In this document: positions 55,392 through 63,317 of the stretch, piece after piece | How positions within the stretch are numbered: position 1 is the first letter of the stretch | How the letters are laid out: the number at the start of each line of letters is the position of its first letter | NCBI GenBank assembly: GCA_030066795.1 | Contig: JASJAW010000014.1 | Span: 1-64,000, forward strand | Length of the DNA stretch: 64,000 nucleotides | DNA from: Dinoroseobacter sp. | GTDB taxonomy: Bacteria; Pseudomonadota; Alphaproteobacteria; Rhodobacterales; Rhodobacteraceae | Reading direction: 5' to 3' | The notes under the pieces: model-generated | Database searches by the model: none | Seen by the model: the letters and a program-made list of their open reading frames with translations, nothing else | Told to the model about the DNA's origin: nothing | Program-made: the position numbers and the translations under genes

Positions 55392-55547
55392 TTAGCCGAG
55401 CCAAGGCGTCGTGAACGCCACAAGAATATGGGCAAGAAGCGCTAGGGCCCCGAATACACGGGTGCCGTCGATGAGGTAGCTGTGAACCTCTTCGGCTTCT
55501 TTAAGGTTCAGACCTGTCGGCCAAACCTTATCTGGATCTTCGGACAT
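55392..55547 (-). CDS. pucB: LH2 beta polypeptide PucB
   Basis: A 51-residue LH2 beta subunit: WPTGLNLKEAEEVHSYLIDGTRVFGALALLAHIL at the core and TTPWLG at the end. His22 lies at the B800 region and His40 is the ligand for the coupled bacteriochlorophyll ring; Trp49 is the conserved C-terminal aromatic. I take the ATG at 55547, preceded by GGAGGAG. It is the first gene of pucB-pucA-pucC-repeat protein, downstream of two candidate PpsR sites. Confidence 0.96.
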   Translation of the reverse strand: MSEDPDKVWPTGLNLKEAEEVHSYLIDGTRVFGALALLAHILVAFTTPWLG

Positions 55548-55664
55548 GTCCGATCTCCTCCATGGTTGGTCTTGGAAATCAGAGGATGACGATACGGAGA
55601 CAAGCCACGTCATCCTCGCGACTCCACGACGCTGCCGCGGACGACACCGTCGATTCCTCAAGAG

Positions 55665-55682
55665 TGTCCAGTTTGGTTTACA
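55665..55682. promoter_or_regulatory. Candidate PpsR/CrtJ box 1 upstream of pucB
   Basis: TGT-N12-ACA (TGT 55665-55667, ACA 55680-55682), the binding motif of the aerobic photosynthesis repressor PpsR/CrtJ. It lies about 118 bases before the pucB start and 14 bases from a second copy. Confidence 0.7.
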
Positions 55683-55696
55683 AAGTAAATAGTAAA

Positions 55697-55714
55697 TGTC
55701 AGTTGACATAGACA
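55697..55714. promoter_or_regulatory. Candidate PpsR/CrtJ box 2 upstream of pucB
   Basis: A second TGT-N12-ACA (TGT 55697-55699, ACA 55712-55714). The centre-to-centre distance of 32 bp to box 1 is three helical turns, the cooperative arrangement typical of PpsR-controlled promoters. Confidence 0.7.
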
Positions 55715-56103
55715 GGTGGCGACCTAGACGCTTCAAACAGACATAAACAGGCTGGAACCACCCATTAGGCAAGCGTCAAAATGTGACTACAGTCGTTTCT
55801 TCGGGACCGGCCCAACCGCTTGACCGGAAAAAAAGGAATGAATGCGTGGGAGTGGACAGACCTGCGCGATGCTACAGACACCACTAAGGCCCAGTGCGTC
55901 TAGAGCTTGGCTTCAAAGGGAAATTGGTCGGAGTCAGGCTTGAAGTAAACAGATAAGCTGGATCACCGTGAGTAGCAGACTTGCCCTGTTTGTTCAGACA
56001 CCAGTGCACCGCAGCCTACCCACTCAGGCTGTCACGCGCCGCCTTCGGTGCTCCGTAGGGAATGCACCTGCGTTTCAAAAAGAACCGCAGATGCACTTCA
56101 TCA
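55715..56103. other. Intergenic region between puc promoter and cytochrome c gene
   Basis: No convincing gene in about 390 bases. It contains an imperfect inverted repeat (CTGCGTTTC/GAACCGCAG, about 56068-56090) just past the cytochrome c stop, perhaps a terminator without a T run. No further PpsR or FNR motif was seen in it. Confidence 0.5.
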
Positions 56104-56571
56104 CTAGGGTTGTTGGATAGACTGAATGTAAAAAACAAGTTCAAGCACCCGCGCACGCACGGCTGCTTCTCCTCCATAAGGTCCGAACTTGTCTCCGGCT
56201 TCAGCTTTGTAGCGTGCTCCCCACACGGGCATTTCCCATCCCTCGCTGTGACGCACGCCGTGGGCCCCTAGCGTAGTCCTCCCATCTATAACCTGGAACA
56301 CCTCCAGAAGAGGAAACACGCCCTCGTTATTGGTCGAAATCTGGGTCAGATCTGTGGGCTGAACTGTAAGGAACTCGGCCATCGGGCCATCTCCCCTACC
56401 GCCGACACCATGGCAAGCCAGGCATGAGGCCGCGTATTCATCGGCTCCGATAACGGCTTCCTCGGCCTTCAGGCCCGCCGGAGATAAAGCCAGTAACAGT
56501 CCAACAGCCAAGGCCGGCACCACCGAAATCGGCATGCTAAAAGGTACGCAAAAGCGCTGAATTTTTTTCAT
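56104..56571 (-). CDS. Periplasmic c-type cytochrome (single heme)
   Basis: A 155-residue class I cytochrome c. A long N-terminal signal or anchor (about residues 1-35, AVGLLLALSPAGLKA) is followed by the heme site CLACH (Cys50-His54) in AASCLACHGVGGRGDGPMAEFL. Met114 in WEMPVWG is the probable axial ligand. The closing helix is RVLELVFYIQSIQQP. The redox partner is unknown. The ATG at 56571 has a GGGAGG ahead. It diverges from an unknown secreted protein, with a candidate FnrL site between them. Confidence 0.9.
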   Translation of the reverse strand: MKKIQRFCVPFSMPISVVPALAVGLLLALSPAGLKAEEAVIGADEYAASCLACHGVGGRGDGPMAEFLTVQPTDLTQISTNNEGVFPLLEVFQVIDGRTTLGAHGVRHSEGWEMPVWGARYKAEAGDKFGPYGGEAAVRARVLELVFYIQSIQQP

Positions 56572-56628
56572 ATCCCCACCTCCCAAATGCAAGGGCATTG
56601 AGGGTCGTCATTTTCTCGCTGTTCCGCA

Positions 56629-56642
56629 TTGATCTAGCGCAA
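56629..56642. promoter_or_regulatory. Candidate FnrL box between cytochrome c and secreted protein
   Basis: TTGAT, four bases, CGCAA: matches the FNR consensus TTGAT-N4-ATCAA at 8 of 10 positions, and resembles FnrL sites of Rhodobacter relatives. It lies 58 bases before the cytochrome gene and 83 before the divergent secreted-protein gene. Confidence 0.5.
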
Positions 56643-56724
56643 ATCCAGATTCGCAATTTGCAACTATGCTGGTTTCCCTCTCGGACAGCCATTCTGCTGC
56701 GCCGAGGAAATGAGGGAGGATACT

Positions 56725-57492
56725 ATGGGACTATCTGCAAGACTCGTAGCAGCGCTGGCTGTTACACAAACCATGGCATTCGGGGTGGTTGCAGCGGAAA
56801 CGCTGGTCGGTTCCAACATTGATAGCCGGTTAATTATGGCTTTCGATGGCACCGGTGACTGGGCACAGGCCCATATGCCAGACGGGTGGACTGCCGTTGC
56901 CTTTCCTGGCGGACCAATGAAAGGCGCAACAACGGCTATGGTGCTTATTGATCGGCATCTCGCGCGTGATGCTGAGGGTAATCCATTGGACCCCTCTGAA
57001 ACACGCAGCTCTGCAATCGTTGCACTTGGAACCCATCCTGAAAAGGAAGGCGCACGGCTATTCGTCTTGCGTCAATACGAGATCGGCACCCAAGGCGGAG
57101 CGTATGGCACGTCAATTCCGGCGGCCATTACGCACAACCAGAGTCTGGAAGGAGACGATGGAAAAGCGCGCATGCGGCGCGAAATGTGGTCCTTCGCGCC
57201 CAGCACTGGCGGCGAGATGAAGGTGGACCTGACATATCAAGCGGGTACGCCCGTATGGACGTCTGGCGAAATGCGCCCTTACTCGCCCGTCGATACCGAT
57301 TTTCATCGCATCTACCGCTATGATCAGTTGGTCGATGTCGCAATGAGCGAAGGGCTTGAAAAGAGCCTTGATGGAGAAATCAAGATCGACTGTTCAATCG
57401 CTGAATTGGCTGATCATTTTGACGGAACCGAAGAACTGCTCGCAGTGTTGGAGGTACCGATGTACGTACGCGAGGTTTCCTTGCCGTACTAA
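56725..57492 (+). CDS. Secreted protein of unknown function
   Basis: A 255-residue protein with a signal peptide (MGLSARLVAALAVTQTMAFGVVA|AET). I do not recognise the family. The mature part is a globular, soluble-looking domain with several aromatic strands (DGWTAVAFPGGPMKGATTAMVLIDRHL, GARLFVLRQYEIGTQGGAYGTS, SFAPSTGGEMKVDLTYQAGTP), no cysteine pairs and no membrane helices. It has a good GGAGGATACT ribosome site and ends at a terminator, so it is a single-gene unit. Divergent placement from the cytochrome c with a shared FnrL-like box suggests low-oxygen expression. Confidence 0.85.
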   Translation: MGLSARLVAALAVTQTMAFGVVAAETLVGSNIDSRLIMAFDGTGDWAQAHMPDGWTAVAFPGGPMKGATTAMVLIDRHLARDAEGNPLDPSETRSSAIVALGTHPEKEGARLFVLRQYEIGTQGGAYGTSIPAAITHNQSLEGDDGKARMRREMWSFAPSTGGEMKVDLTYQAGTPVWTSGEMRPYSPVDTDFHRIYRYDQLVDVAMSEGLEKSLDGEIKIDCSIAELADHFDGTEELLAVLEVPMYVREVSLPY

Positions 57493-57505
57493 ACAGAGAT
57501 CGCAG

Positions 57506-57533
57506 GGCGGCCCGTCAGTTTTGGCGGGCCGTC
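57506..57533 (+). terminator. Terminator-like hairpin after the secreted-protein gene
   Basis: A 7-bp perfect stem (CGGCCCG/CGGGCCG), extended by one G-T and one G-C pair, with a 10-base loop, 13 bases past the stop. There is only a weak T tract. Confidence 0.65.
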
Positions 57534-57595
57534 TTCGTCAAAGACGACTTACAGCGGCACCGGCTTGAGATACCCGGGGATCCGCATAGTCGAAA

Positions 57596-57877
57596 ATGAA
57601 GAATCTGTTGATCCTTGGGTTCGTTTCTGGCTGCTGTGCACTGGTGGTAGCCCTGCATCATGTCGTTGTCATAGCCACCCGCGGCTCGGCGTTCTCAAAT
57701 GCATTTTCAGACACATGCCAAATGTTCCACGGCGGGACGAACTCTGGGTCCGGCAAGTATCCGCGGCCATTTCAGGCCACGGCGGGAGTCATAAGAAACG
57801 TTCGTTGCAGAAAAATTTACCTTACCTCAGCACATGAACAGCGCATTTGGCCTGCCGCACCACCCGACTCGCAGTAG
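57596..57877 (+). CDS. Doubtful short secreted/membrane peptide gene
   Basis: A 93-codon frame with a hydrophobic N-terminus (MKNLLILGFVSGCCALVVAL) that looks like a signal or anchor. No ribosome site precedes it and its 3' part runs antisense into the uspA gene. It could be a real small gene of about 70 residues of unknown function, or chance. Not recognised. Confidence 0.25.
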   Translation: MKNLLILGFVSGCCALVVALHHVVVIATRGSAFSNAFSDTCQMFHGGTNSGSGKYPRPFQATAGVIRNVRCRKIYLTSAHEQRIWPAAPPDSQ

Positions 57878-58229
57878 AGCCAATAAAGAAGTCCTGCAAT
57901 CCGGGCCTGTGCGAGTCGATAATGATACAATCGACATCGTTTTCCTGCGCATAGGTCAGTATAGCTTGGCCCGCGTGCCCACTGATCACGACAGGTTTCA
58001 CTCCGGTTATCCCCCCAAGCTCGGCCTTAAGTTCCACTTCCGCTTCAGAGTGGCGGTTCGCTAGGTGCTCCTGTGGGATGTAGTTCGCAGCATAAACAGG
58101 AATCTCTTCCATCACGTTCAATGCCGTGATCGTGGCGTTTTCACTAGCCAGAGCGCTGGCTACCTCTAGGGCCTTTCCACTGGTCGGCGAGTGATCGAGC
58201 GCAATCGCAACAAGGATATTCGTGTACAT
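57822..58229 (-). CDS. Universal stress protein UspA family
   Basis: A 135-residue single-domain UspA protein: YTNILVAIALDHSPTSGKALEVASAL at the start, and a C-terminal DCIIIDSHRPGLQDFFIGSTASRVVRQAKCAVHVLR with the nucleotide-binding GS(T)AS motif. It probably binds ATP. I choose the ATG at 58229, eight bases after AGGAGG. A FNR-like box (58281-58294) lies 52 bases upstream, consistent with anaerobic induction, as is common for such proteins. Confidence 0.92.
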   Translation of the reverse strand: MYTNILVAIALDHSPTSGKALEVASALASENATITALNVMEEIPVYAANYIPQEHLANRHSEAEVELKAELGGITGVKPVVISGHAGQAILTYAQENDVDCIIIDSHRPGLQDFFIGSTASRVVRQAKCAVHVLR

Positions 58230-58280
58230 TGTTAGTCTCCTCCTTCCGAAGGAGTATTGCACAAAGCCCCGGAGAACGGC

Positions 58281-58294
58281 TTGACCCATCTCAA
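58281..58294. promoter_or_regulatory. Candidate FNR-type box upstream of uspA
   Basis: TTGAC-N4-CTCAA, matching 8 of 10 positions of the TTGAT-N4-ATCAA consensus. It lies 52 bases before the uspA ATG. Confidence 0.4.
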
Positions 58295-58421
58295 CCCCCG
58301 GCAATGCTTTGCTTTTTATTTTGCACAGACCTCACGGAGACGCCCACTGTACTTGGTGAGACCGTTGTAGTTCTCCGAAGAACCAGAAGCGCTGCTGTTT
58401 GAGCAAACTAACAGAGAACCC

Positions 58422-58435
58422 TTGATTGGAATCAA
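58422..58435. promoter_or_regulatory. Perfect FNR/FnrL box upstream of hsp20
   Basis: TTGAT-N4-ATCAA with no mismatch. It lies 60 bases before the Hsp20 gene and 192 bases from uspA on the other side. FnrL is the anaerobic activator in Rhodobacter relatives; its perfect site between two stress genes suggests low-oxygen induction. Confidence 0.75.
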
Positions 58436-58495
58436 AGCGAACGGAGTGTCGCCCGTCCAGAATGCTTCCGGCTAGTCATCAAAGGGAGTGTTGAG

Positions 58496-58912
58496 ATGGT
58501 CGAGAAATCACACACGAGCGGCTTCTGGCCCGCAATATATGACCCACTGCGCCATATGGGCGAACGCGTGGCCGAATGGCTTGCGCCCGCCTCTGAAGCG
58601 GCCGAAGACAAGGACGCGTATCGGATTGCAGTAGAACTGCCGGGTGTCGAAGAGAAGGACATCGACCTAAGCATCGAAGATGGCGTGGTCACTCTAAAGG
58701 GCGAAAAACGGACACAACGAGAGGAGAGCGGGGAGACGTGGTTCTTCTCCGAGCGACAGTATGGTTCGTTCAGCCGGTCTTTCCGATTGCCGCCCGATGC
58801 CGACTCCAGCAAAATCGACGCGCACCTGAAGGACGGCGTTTTGACGGTTAGCATCGGTAAGGCAAAACCCGCAGCGCCTGAAAGCTCTAAGGTCCAGATC
58901 AGAAAAGGCTGA
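58496..58912 (+). CDS. Small heat-shock protein, Hsp20/alpha-crystallin family
   Basis: A 138-residue alpha-crystallin protein. The core is KDAYRIAVELPGVEEKDIDLSIEDGVVTLKGEKR, followed by FFSERQYGSFSRSFRLP and the strand KDGVLTVSIGKAK; the short tail carries SSKVQIRKG, a variant of the oligomer-forming I-x-I motif. It holds unfolded proteins. The ATG at 58496 starts near a GAG-rich ribosome site. It is preceded by a perfect FNR box, unusual for this family, which is normally under heat control. Confidence 0.93.
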   Translation: MVEKSHTSGFWPAIYDPLRHMGERVAEWLAPASEAAEDKDAYRIAVELPGVEEKDIDLSIEDGVVTLKGEKRTQREESGETWFFSERQYGSFSRSFRLPPDADSSKIDAHLKDGVLTVSIGKAKPAAPESSKVQIRKG

Positions 58913-59251
58913 CCGCCCGTCGATATAGATGGTTGAGGGGAATTATCACTTGCGGCTCTGAACGCAACAAAACGCCAATCGCTGCAATGCCAGCGCAGAG
59001 CCCTTAGTCATGCGAAGGCACATCCGACCTACAGGTGCTGCAGGAGAGGGCGTAGCCTGCAAAAACTCCACAACATGAATGGCTCCGGACTAGCATCAGG
59101 CCTTGCCGTTGTTCACGGCTTTTTCTGTGACAGTCGACGATGAACGGCGCGTGTCAGTCGATGCGTGCGACAGGGAATGTATTGAGTCTTTTTTGCTTCG
59201 TGCTGACGGCCGTTGGCCCTTACCTTACGACGGGCTTGAGGAAGGGTCAGG
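58913..59251. other. Intergenic region after hsp20
   Basis: About 340 bases in which I see no convincing gene, terminator or operator. A short plus-strand frame at 59103-59300 overlaps the end of the small membrane protein and has no family resemblance. Confidence 0.5.
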
Positions 59252-59512
59252 TCACACAGCCTCGCGTGCCTCTTCGAGCTCAACTTCCTCAACGAATTGA
59301 GGTGGACAGCATATAGCAACACGTACCAACGCAGCGAGAAGTACAGCAGCGGTCCCGGCTAGGGAATAGACGCCAAGCGCCATCAACAGGTTCACGTCAA
59401 ACGCCACCATAGCCAGCCCTGCCGACCCAAGCCCGACGATAAATCCGATCACTACCATTGCAGTACCACTGATCCTCCCGATCAATGCAGAAACTACTTT
59501 TCTGACTTCCAA
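59252..59512 (-). CDS. Small two-helix membrane protein
   Basis: A frame of 86 codons with two hydrophobic helices (GTAMVVIGFIVGLGSAGLAMVAF and LLMALGVYSLAGTAAVLLAALVRVAI) and an acidic tail (EEVELEEAREAV). The only starts in frame are a TTG at 59512 or an ATG at codon 19. No ribosome site is obvious. It is a plausible small membrane protein next to the mrp operon, but weakly supported and not recognised. Confidence 0.45.
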   Translation of the reverse strand: MEVRKVVSALIGRISGTAMVVIGFIVGLGSAGLAMVAFDVNLLMALGVYSLAGTAAVLLAALVRVAICCPPQFVEEVELEEAREAV

Positions 59513-60085
59513 CTGGCACTGACATCGCTCTGATGGGCTGCAAGACGCTGTTACTTCATTCGCCCGTCAATCGCTGTGAATGCAAAATAGAGAACAACAT
59601 TGATTGCTCAAGTTGAGCCACCCCAAAATCGTACTCGGCACCTACGACCGGCAAAAAACCGCCAAACCGCAGATCAGACAACCGCGGAATATCGGAAACA
59701 AAACCTAAGGCTCTTGAGGATAGGGGTTAGCGAATTGATGTCCGCGGAAGGTAGGTTTCTCCAACTGGCTTAGGACTCTGCGGACTCACCTGAAAAAAAG
59801 CAAGGAGGCTGGTTTGGGTTGAATGCAGGGGTATGTCCTGCGCTGAGTTGTCTTCAACGCCGATACCTCTTTTGAGAAAATATATTAAAACCAATTATTT
59901 AGAATTATCTTAGTGTCTTTCTTAAAGCGTTTCACACCTACTGTTGCTCGCGGGGTCGCTACTGGAAGAAGTCCGAGATGACTGCGTGAAGGCATTATTC
60001 GATCACGCTACGAAACGCTTCGTTGTGGTGCCATTGGACTTCCGGTAGGCATTAGAGAAATAACGAATAACCACAAGGCCCTACA
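59513..60085. other. AT-rich region upstream of the mrp operon
   Basis: About 570 bases with no gene. It holds an AT-rich tract (59878-59925) suited to a promoter, and inverted 9-base arms AAGCGTTTC (59925-59933) and GAAACGCTT (60012-60020) 78 bases apart. These may be regulatory sites of the antiporter operon. Confidence 0.5.
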
Positions 60086-62947
60086 ATGAGCCACGGGGGG
60101 ACACTCCTTTTTCTGATAGCGCTGCTTCCGTTTCTCGGAGCGCTGTTTCCAGCTCTCATGATCCGGGCAGGCCGCAATGTCTGCGCGGTTACGACAGCAG
60201 TACCTACGGTCCTTGCGCTGACGATGCTACTGGTCCTGGCTCCGGCGGTTTTTCGTGGTGAGGTAATCCAGGCTCAGATTGAATGGCTCCCGCAACTCGG
60301 ATTGTCTGCGTCGTTTTTTCTTGACGGTCTTGGACTGCTCTTTGCCGGGATGATCCTTGGCGTGGGGCTGCTGATCACGCTCTATGCCCGGTTCTACCTG
60401 TCTGGCGAAGACCCTATGGGGCAGTTCTATACCTACCTCTTGTTATTTCAGGGTGCGATGCTGGGTATTGTCATTTCTGACAACATTCTGCTCCTACTGG
60501 TTTTCTGGGAATTGACGTCACTCAGCTCCTTTTTATTGATTGGATATTGGAAGCATTTGCCACAGGGGAGACAGGGCGCCCGCATGGCTTTGGCGGTCAC
60601 GGGTGCCGGCGGTCTTGCGATGATCGCCGGGATGCTGATCCTCGGCAATATCGCCGGCAGCTATAACCTGACCGATATCCTGCAAGCGGGCGACGCGATC
60701 CGCGCCTCAGACTGGTATCTGCCAGCGCTTATCCTAATCCTACTGGGCGCCTTCACCAAATCAGCGCAATTCCCGTTCCACTTCTGGCTGCCGCATGCCA
60801 TGGCCGCTCCCACCCCGGTCTCGGCCTATCTGCATTCCGCGACAATGGTAAAGGCGGGTGTCTTCCTGATGGCCCGCATGTGGCCGGTTCTTTCCGGAAC
60901 CGATGCATGGTTCTATATCGTCGCCACCACCGGGCTTGTCACCATGGTGATCGGGGCGCTGATTGCGTTGTTCAAAGATGACCTTAAAGCATTGCTCGCG
61001 TTCTCGACCGTGAGCCATCTGGGCCTTTTGACGATGCTGTTGGGGTTCGGGACGCAGGCCGCAGCTGTCGCCGCGGTGTTTCACATCATCAACCACCTGA
61101 CGTTCAAGGCCGCGCTCTTTATGACGGCTGGTATCGTGGATCACGAGACACACACCCGCGATATCAAACGGCTGGGTGGGCTGAGGCATCTGATGCCGAT
61201 CACATTCCTGATCGGGACGGTTGCCGCGCTGTCGATGGCGGGCATACCGCTGTTCAATGGGTTTCTGTCGAAGGAAATGATGCTGGAGGAAGCATCCCAT
61301 ACCGTGTGGGCAGGCAGCCATCTTGCGGTTCCGGTTCTCGCAACGCTGGGCGCGCTTCTGTCGGTGGCTTACTCGTTCCGGTTCATAGCGCATGTCTTTC
61401 TGGGGCCAGTGCGCGAAGACTACCCACATACACCGCACGATCCGCCCTTCGGTATGTGGGCCTCTCCTGCACTTCTGACCGTATTTGTTATCGTGATTGG
61501 CGTGGCGCCATTCCTGGCCGAAGGACTGGTCACTGTCGCAGCAAGTGCCGTTACCGGTGCAGACCTTCATCCACATCTGAAGATCTGGCACGGGGTAACA
61601 CCGGCGCTGTGGATGTCGGTGATTGCGGTTATCGGCGGCGCGGCCCTGTTGAGCCTGCATCCCAAATTCGATCCGATCTGGAGCGCTGCAAGGCGACCGG
61701 AGGCCAAGGCGATCTTCGACCGATTGGTCGCCGCAGTCGTCGCGGCTTCCCGTATGATCACCGAGGGAACACACAACGGAGCGATCAGCCGGTATCTTGC
61801 AGTTTTCACCGTCTCTGCGACGGCGCTTGGATGGATCGCCTTTTCAGGCAGTGGACTCTCAGCACCGACACGCGAACTGTTACCCGTGCCGTCGGTCATC
61901 GCCGTCGGATGGATTATGCTGATCGTCGCGACCCTCTCGGTTGTGACCATGCATCACCACCGGTTTCGCGCGCTTGTGCTCATCGGGATCATCGGGCTCG
62001 CAATATCAGCCGGGTTCGTGTACCTGTCCGCTCCCGACCTTGCACTGACACAAATCTCGGTCGAGACGGTCACGATCATGCTGTTGCTGCTTGCTCTGCA
62101 TTTCCTACCCAAACTGACGCCTAAAGAAAGCTCGAATGCGCTGCGAATCCGAGATGCCGCTATCGCGCTGACTGCGGGGGCCGGGGTAGGTGCGCTTGCA
62201 TATGCGTTTCTGCGGCGCGACATCGACACGATCTCGGACTTCCATATAGCAAACAGCTACGAAGGCGGTGGCGGGACCAATGTGGTTAATGTGATCCTCG
62301 TGGACTTTCGCGGGTATGACACCTATGGCGAGATTATCGTGCTGGGCATTGCAGGGTTCGTGATCTACGCGCTGATGGATGCGCTGCTGAATGGCCCGGC
62401 GGCGCGCCGCTTGAAAAACACAGACTACTCGCGAGACCGATCCTCAGATCGCCACCCACTGATGATGGTTGTTGTGACCCGGGTGCTGATGCCGATAGCC
62501 GTAGTCGTCGGGCTTTACATCTTTCTTCGCGGTCACAACGAGCCAGGCGGTGGGTTTGTCGCCGGACTGGTGATCGCAATTGCGCTTTTGATGCAGTATA
62601 TGGCGTCGGGCTTTGCCTGGACGCAGGCACGCAAGCGGGTCGAGTATCACACTATGATCGGGTTGGGCGTTGTGATCGCCGGACTAACCGGCGCAGGCGC
62701 ATGGCTTGCAGCGCGCCCCTTCCTTACCAGTGCGTACACCTACGTCCACTGGCCGCCGATCGAAGAATTCGAACTGGCCACGGCTATGCTGTTTGACCTC
62801 GGTGTATTCCTGACCGTTCTCGGGGCAGTCATGCTGATGCTCTACAGCCTCAGCCGCATCGCCCGTTTTGCCGGTGAAACGGTGAATGTTGAACCTATGG
62901 ATTATGACCCCGGGCAGCAGGCGACCGACAACGAGGTGAAGCACTGA
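60086..62947 (+). CDS. Mrp/Pha cation:proton antiporter, fused subunit AB (PhaAB/MrpAB)
   Basis: A 953-residue membrane protein of the MrpA family with about 20 helices and a C-terminal MrpB-like domain, as in the fused PhaAB of rhizobia. The N-terminal part is complex I NuoL-like (KSAQFPFHFWLPHAMAAPTPVSAYLHSATMVKAGVFL, with the functional Lys/Glu residues; HIINHLTFKAALFMTAGIVDHETHTRD). The C-terminal part contains LMPIAVVVGLYIFLRGHNEPGGGFVAGLVIAIALLMQYMASG, typical of MrpB. The complex exchanges Na+ or K+ for protons and aids pH and salt tolerance. The ATG has AAGG seven bases upstream. mrpC starts 2 bases downstream of its stop. Confidence 0.94.
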   Translation: MSHGGTLLFLIALLPFLGALFPALMIRAGRNVCAVTTAVPTVLALTMLLVLAPAVFRGEVIQAQIEWLPQLGLSASFFLDGLGLLFAGMILGVGLLITLYARFYLSGEDPMGQFYTYLLLFQGAMLGIVISDNILLLLVFWELTSLSSFLLIGYWKHLPQGRQGARMALAVTGAGGLAMIAGMLILGNIAGSYNLTDILQAGDAIRASDWYLPALILILLGAFTKSAQFPFHFWLPHAMAAPTPVSAYLHSATMVKAGVFLMARMWPVLSGTDAWFYIVATTGLVTMVIGALIALFKDDLKALLAFSTVSHLGLLTMLLGFGTQAAAVAAVFHIINHLTFKAALFMTAGIVDHETHTRDIKRLGGLRHLMPITFLIGTVAALSMAGIPLFNGFLSKEMMLEEASHTVWAGSHLAVPVLATLGALLSVAYSFRFIAHVFLGPVREDYPHTPHDPPFGMWASPALLTVFVIVIGVAPFLAEGLVTVAASAVTGADLHPHLKIWHGVTPALWMSVIAVIGGAALLSLHPKFDPIWSAARRPEAKAIFDRLVAAVVAASRMITEGTHNGAISRYLAVFTVSATALGWIAFSGSGLSAPTRELLPVPSVIAVGWIMLIVATLSVVTMHHHRFRALVLIGIIGLAISAGFVYLSAPDLALTQISVETVTIMLLLLALHFLPKLTPKESSNALRIRDAAIALTAGAGVGALAYAFLRRDIDTISDFHIANSYEGGGGTNVVNVILVDFRGYDTYGEIIVLGIAGFVIYALMDALLNGPAARRLKNTDYSRDRSSDRHPLMMVVVTRVLMPIAVVVGLYIFLRGHNEPGGGFVAGLVIAIALLMQYMASGFAWTQARKRVEYHTMIGLGVVIAGLTGAGAWLAARPFLTSAYTYVHWPPIEEFELATAMLFDLGVFLTVLGAVMLMLYSLSRIARFAGETVNVEPMDYDPGQQATDNEVKH

Positions 62948-62948
62948 G

Positions 62949-63317
62949 ATGGAGTTCGTTGTCGCAAGCTCAATTGGCGTCCTGACGGCAGGTGGAGTTT
63001 ACTTGATCCTGCGGTTGCGTAGCTTCCCGGTCATTCTGGGCCTTGCGCTTCTGTCCTACGCAGTCAATGTCTTCCTGTTTGCCAGTGGGCGTCTGGCCGT
63101 CGACTTGTCCCCTATTCTGTCAAAGTACGGGGACGCCAGTTACACAGACCCCTTGCCCCAAGCTCTGGTGCTGACTGCCATCGTAATTTCGTTTGGCATG
63201 ACAGCGGTTCTGGTGATGATCGGGCTTGGCGCGTTTTTTGAGGCTGAGACAGACCAGATCGATATCACAGCGCAGGACGAGACCGACCCAGGCGCCAGCA
63301 AGGAGACTGACGCGTAA
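62949..63317 (+). CDS. Mrp antiporter subunit C (NuoK-like)
   Basis: A 122-residue membrane protein with three helices, homologous to NuoK. It has the family core GVYLILRLRSFPVILGLALLSYAVNVFLFASGRL and the PLPQALVLTAIVISFGMTAVLVMIGLG stretch, with a polar acidic tail. It is a small proton-channel-like subunit of the Mrp complex. Its stop overlaps the mrpD ATG. Confidence 0.95.
   Translation: MEFVVASSIGVLTAGGVYLILRLRSFPVILGLALLSYAVNVFLFASGRLAVDLSPILSKYGDASYTDPLPQALVLTAIVISFGMTAVLVMIGLGAFFEAETDQIDITAQDETDPGASKETDA

Noticed and set aside
57596-57877. Small secreted peptide gene
   Set aside because: Kept only as a low-confidence feature; no ribosome site and antisense overlap with uspA make it more likely chance.
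59596-59612. TTGA-N4-TCAA in the gap before the mrp operon
   Set aside because: FNR sites require TTGAT-N4-ATCAA, that is N6 between TTGA and TCAA; this one has the wrong spacing.
60761-61774. Long minus-strand frame (337 codons) inside the MrpAB gene
   Set aside because: It is an antisense shadow of a strongly conserved antiporter subunit; the translation is rich in His, Gln and Arg without any motif.
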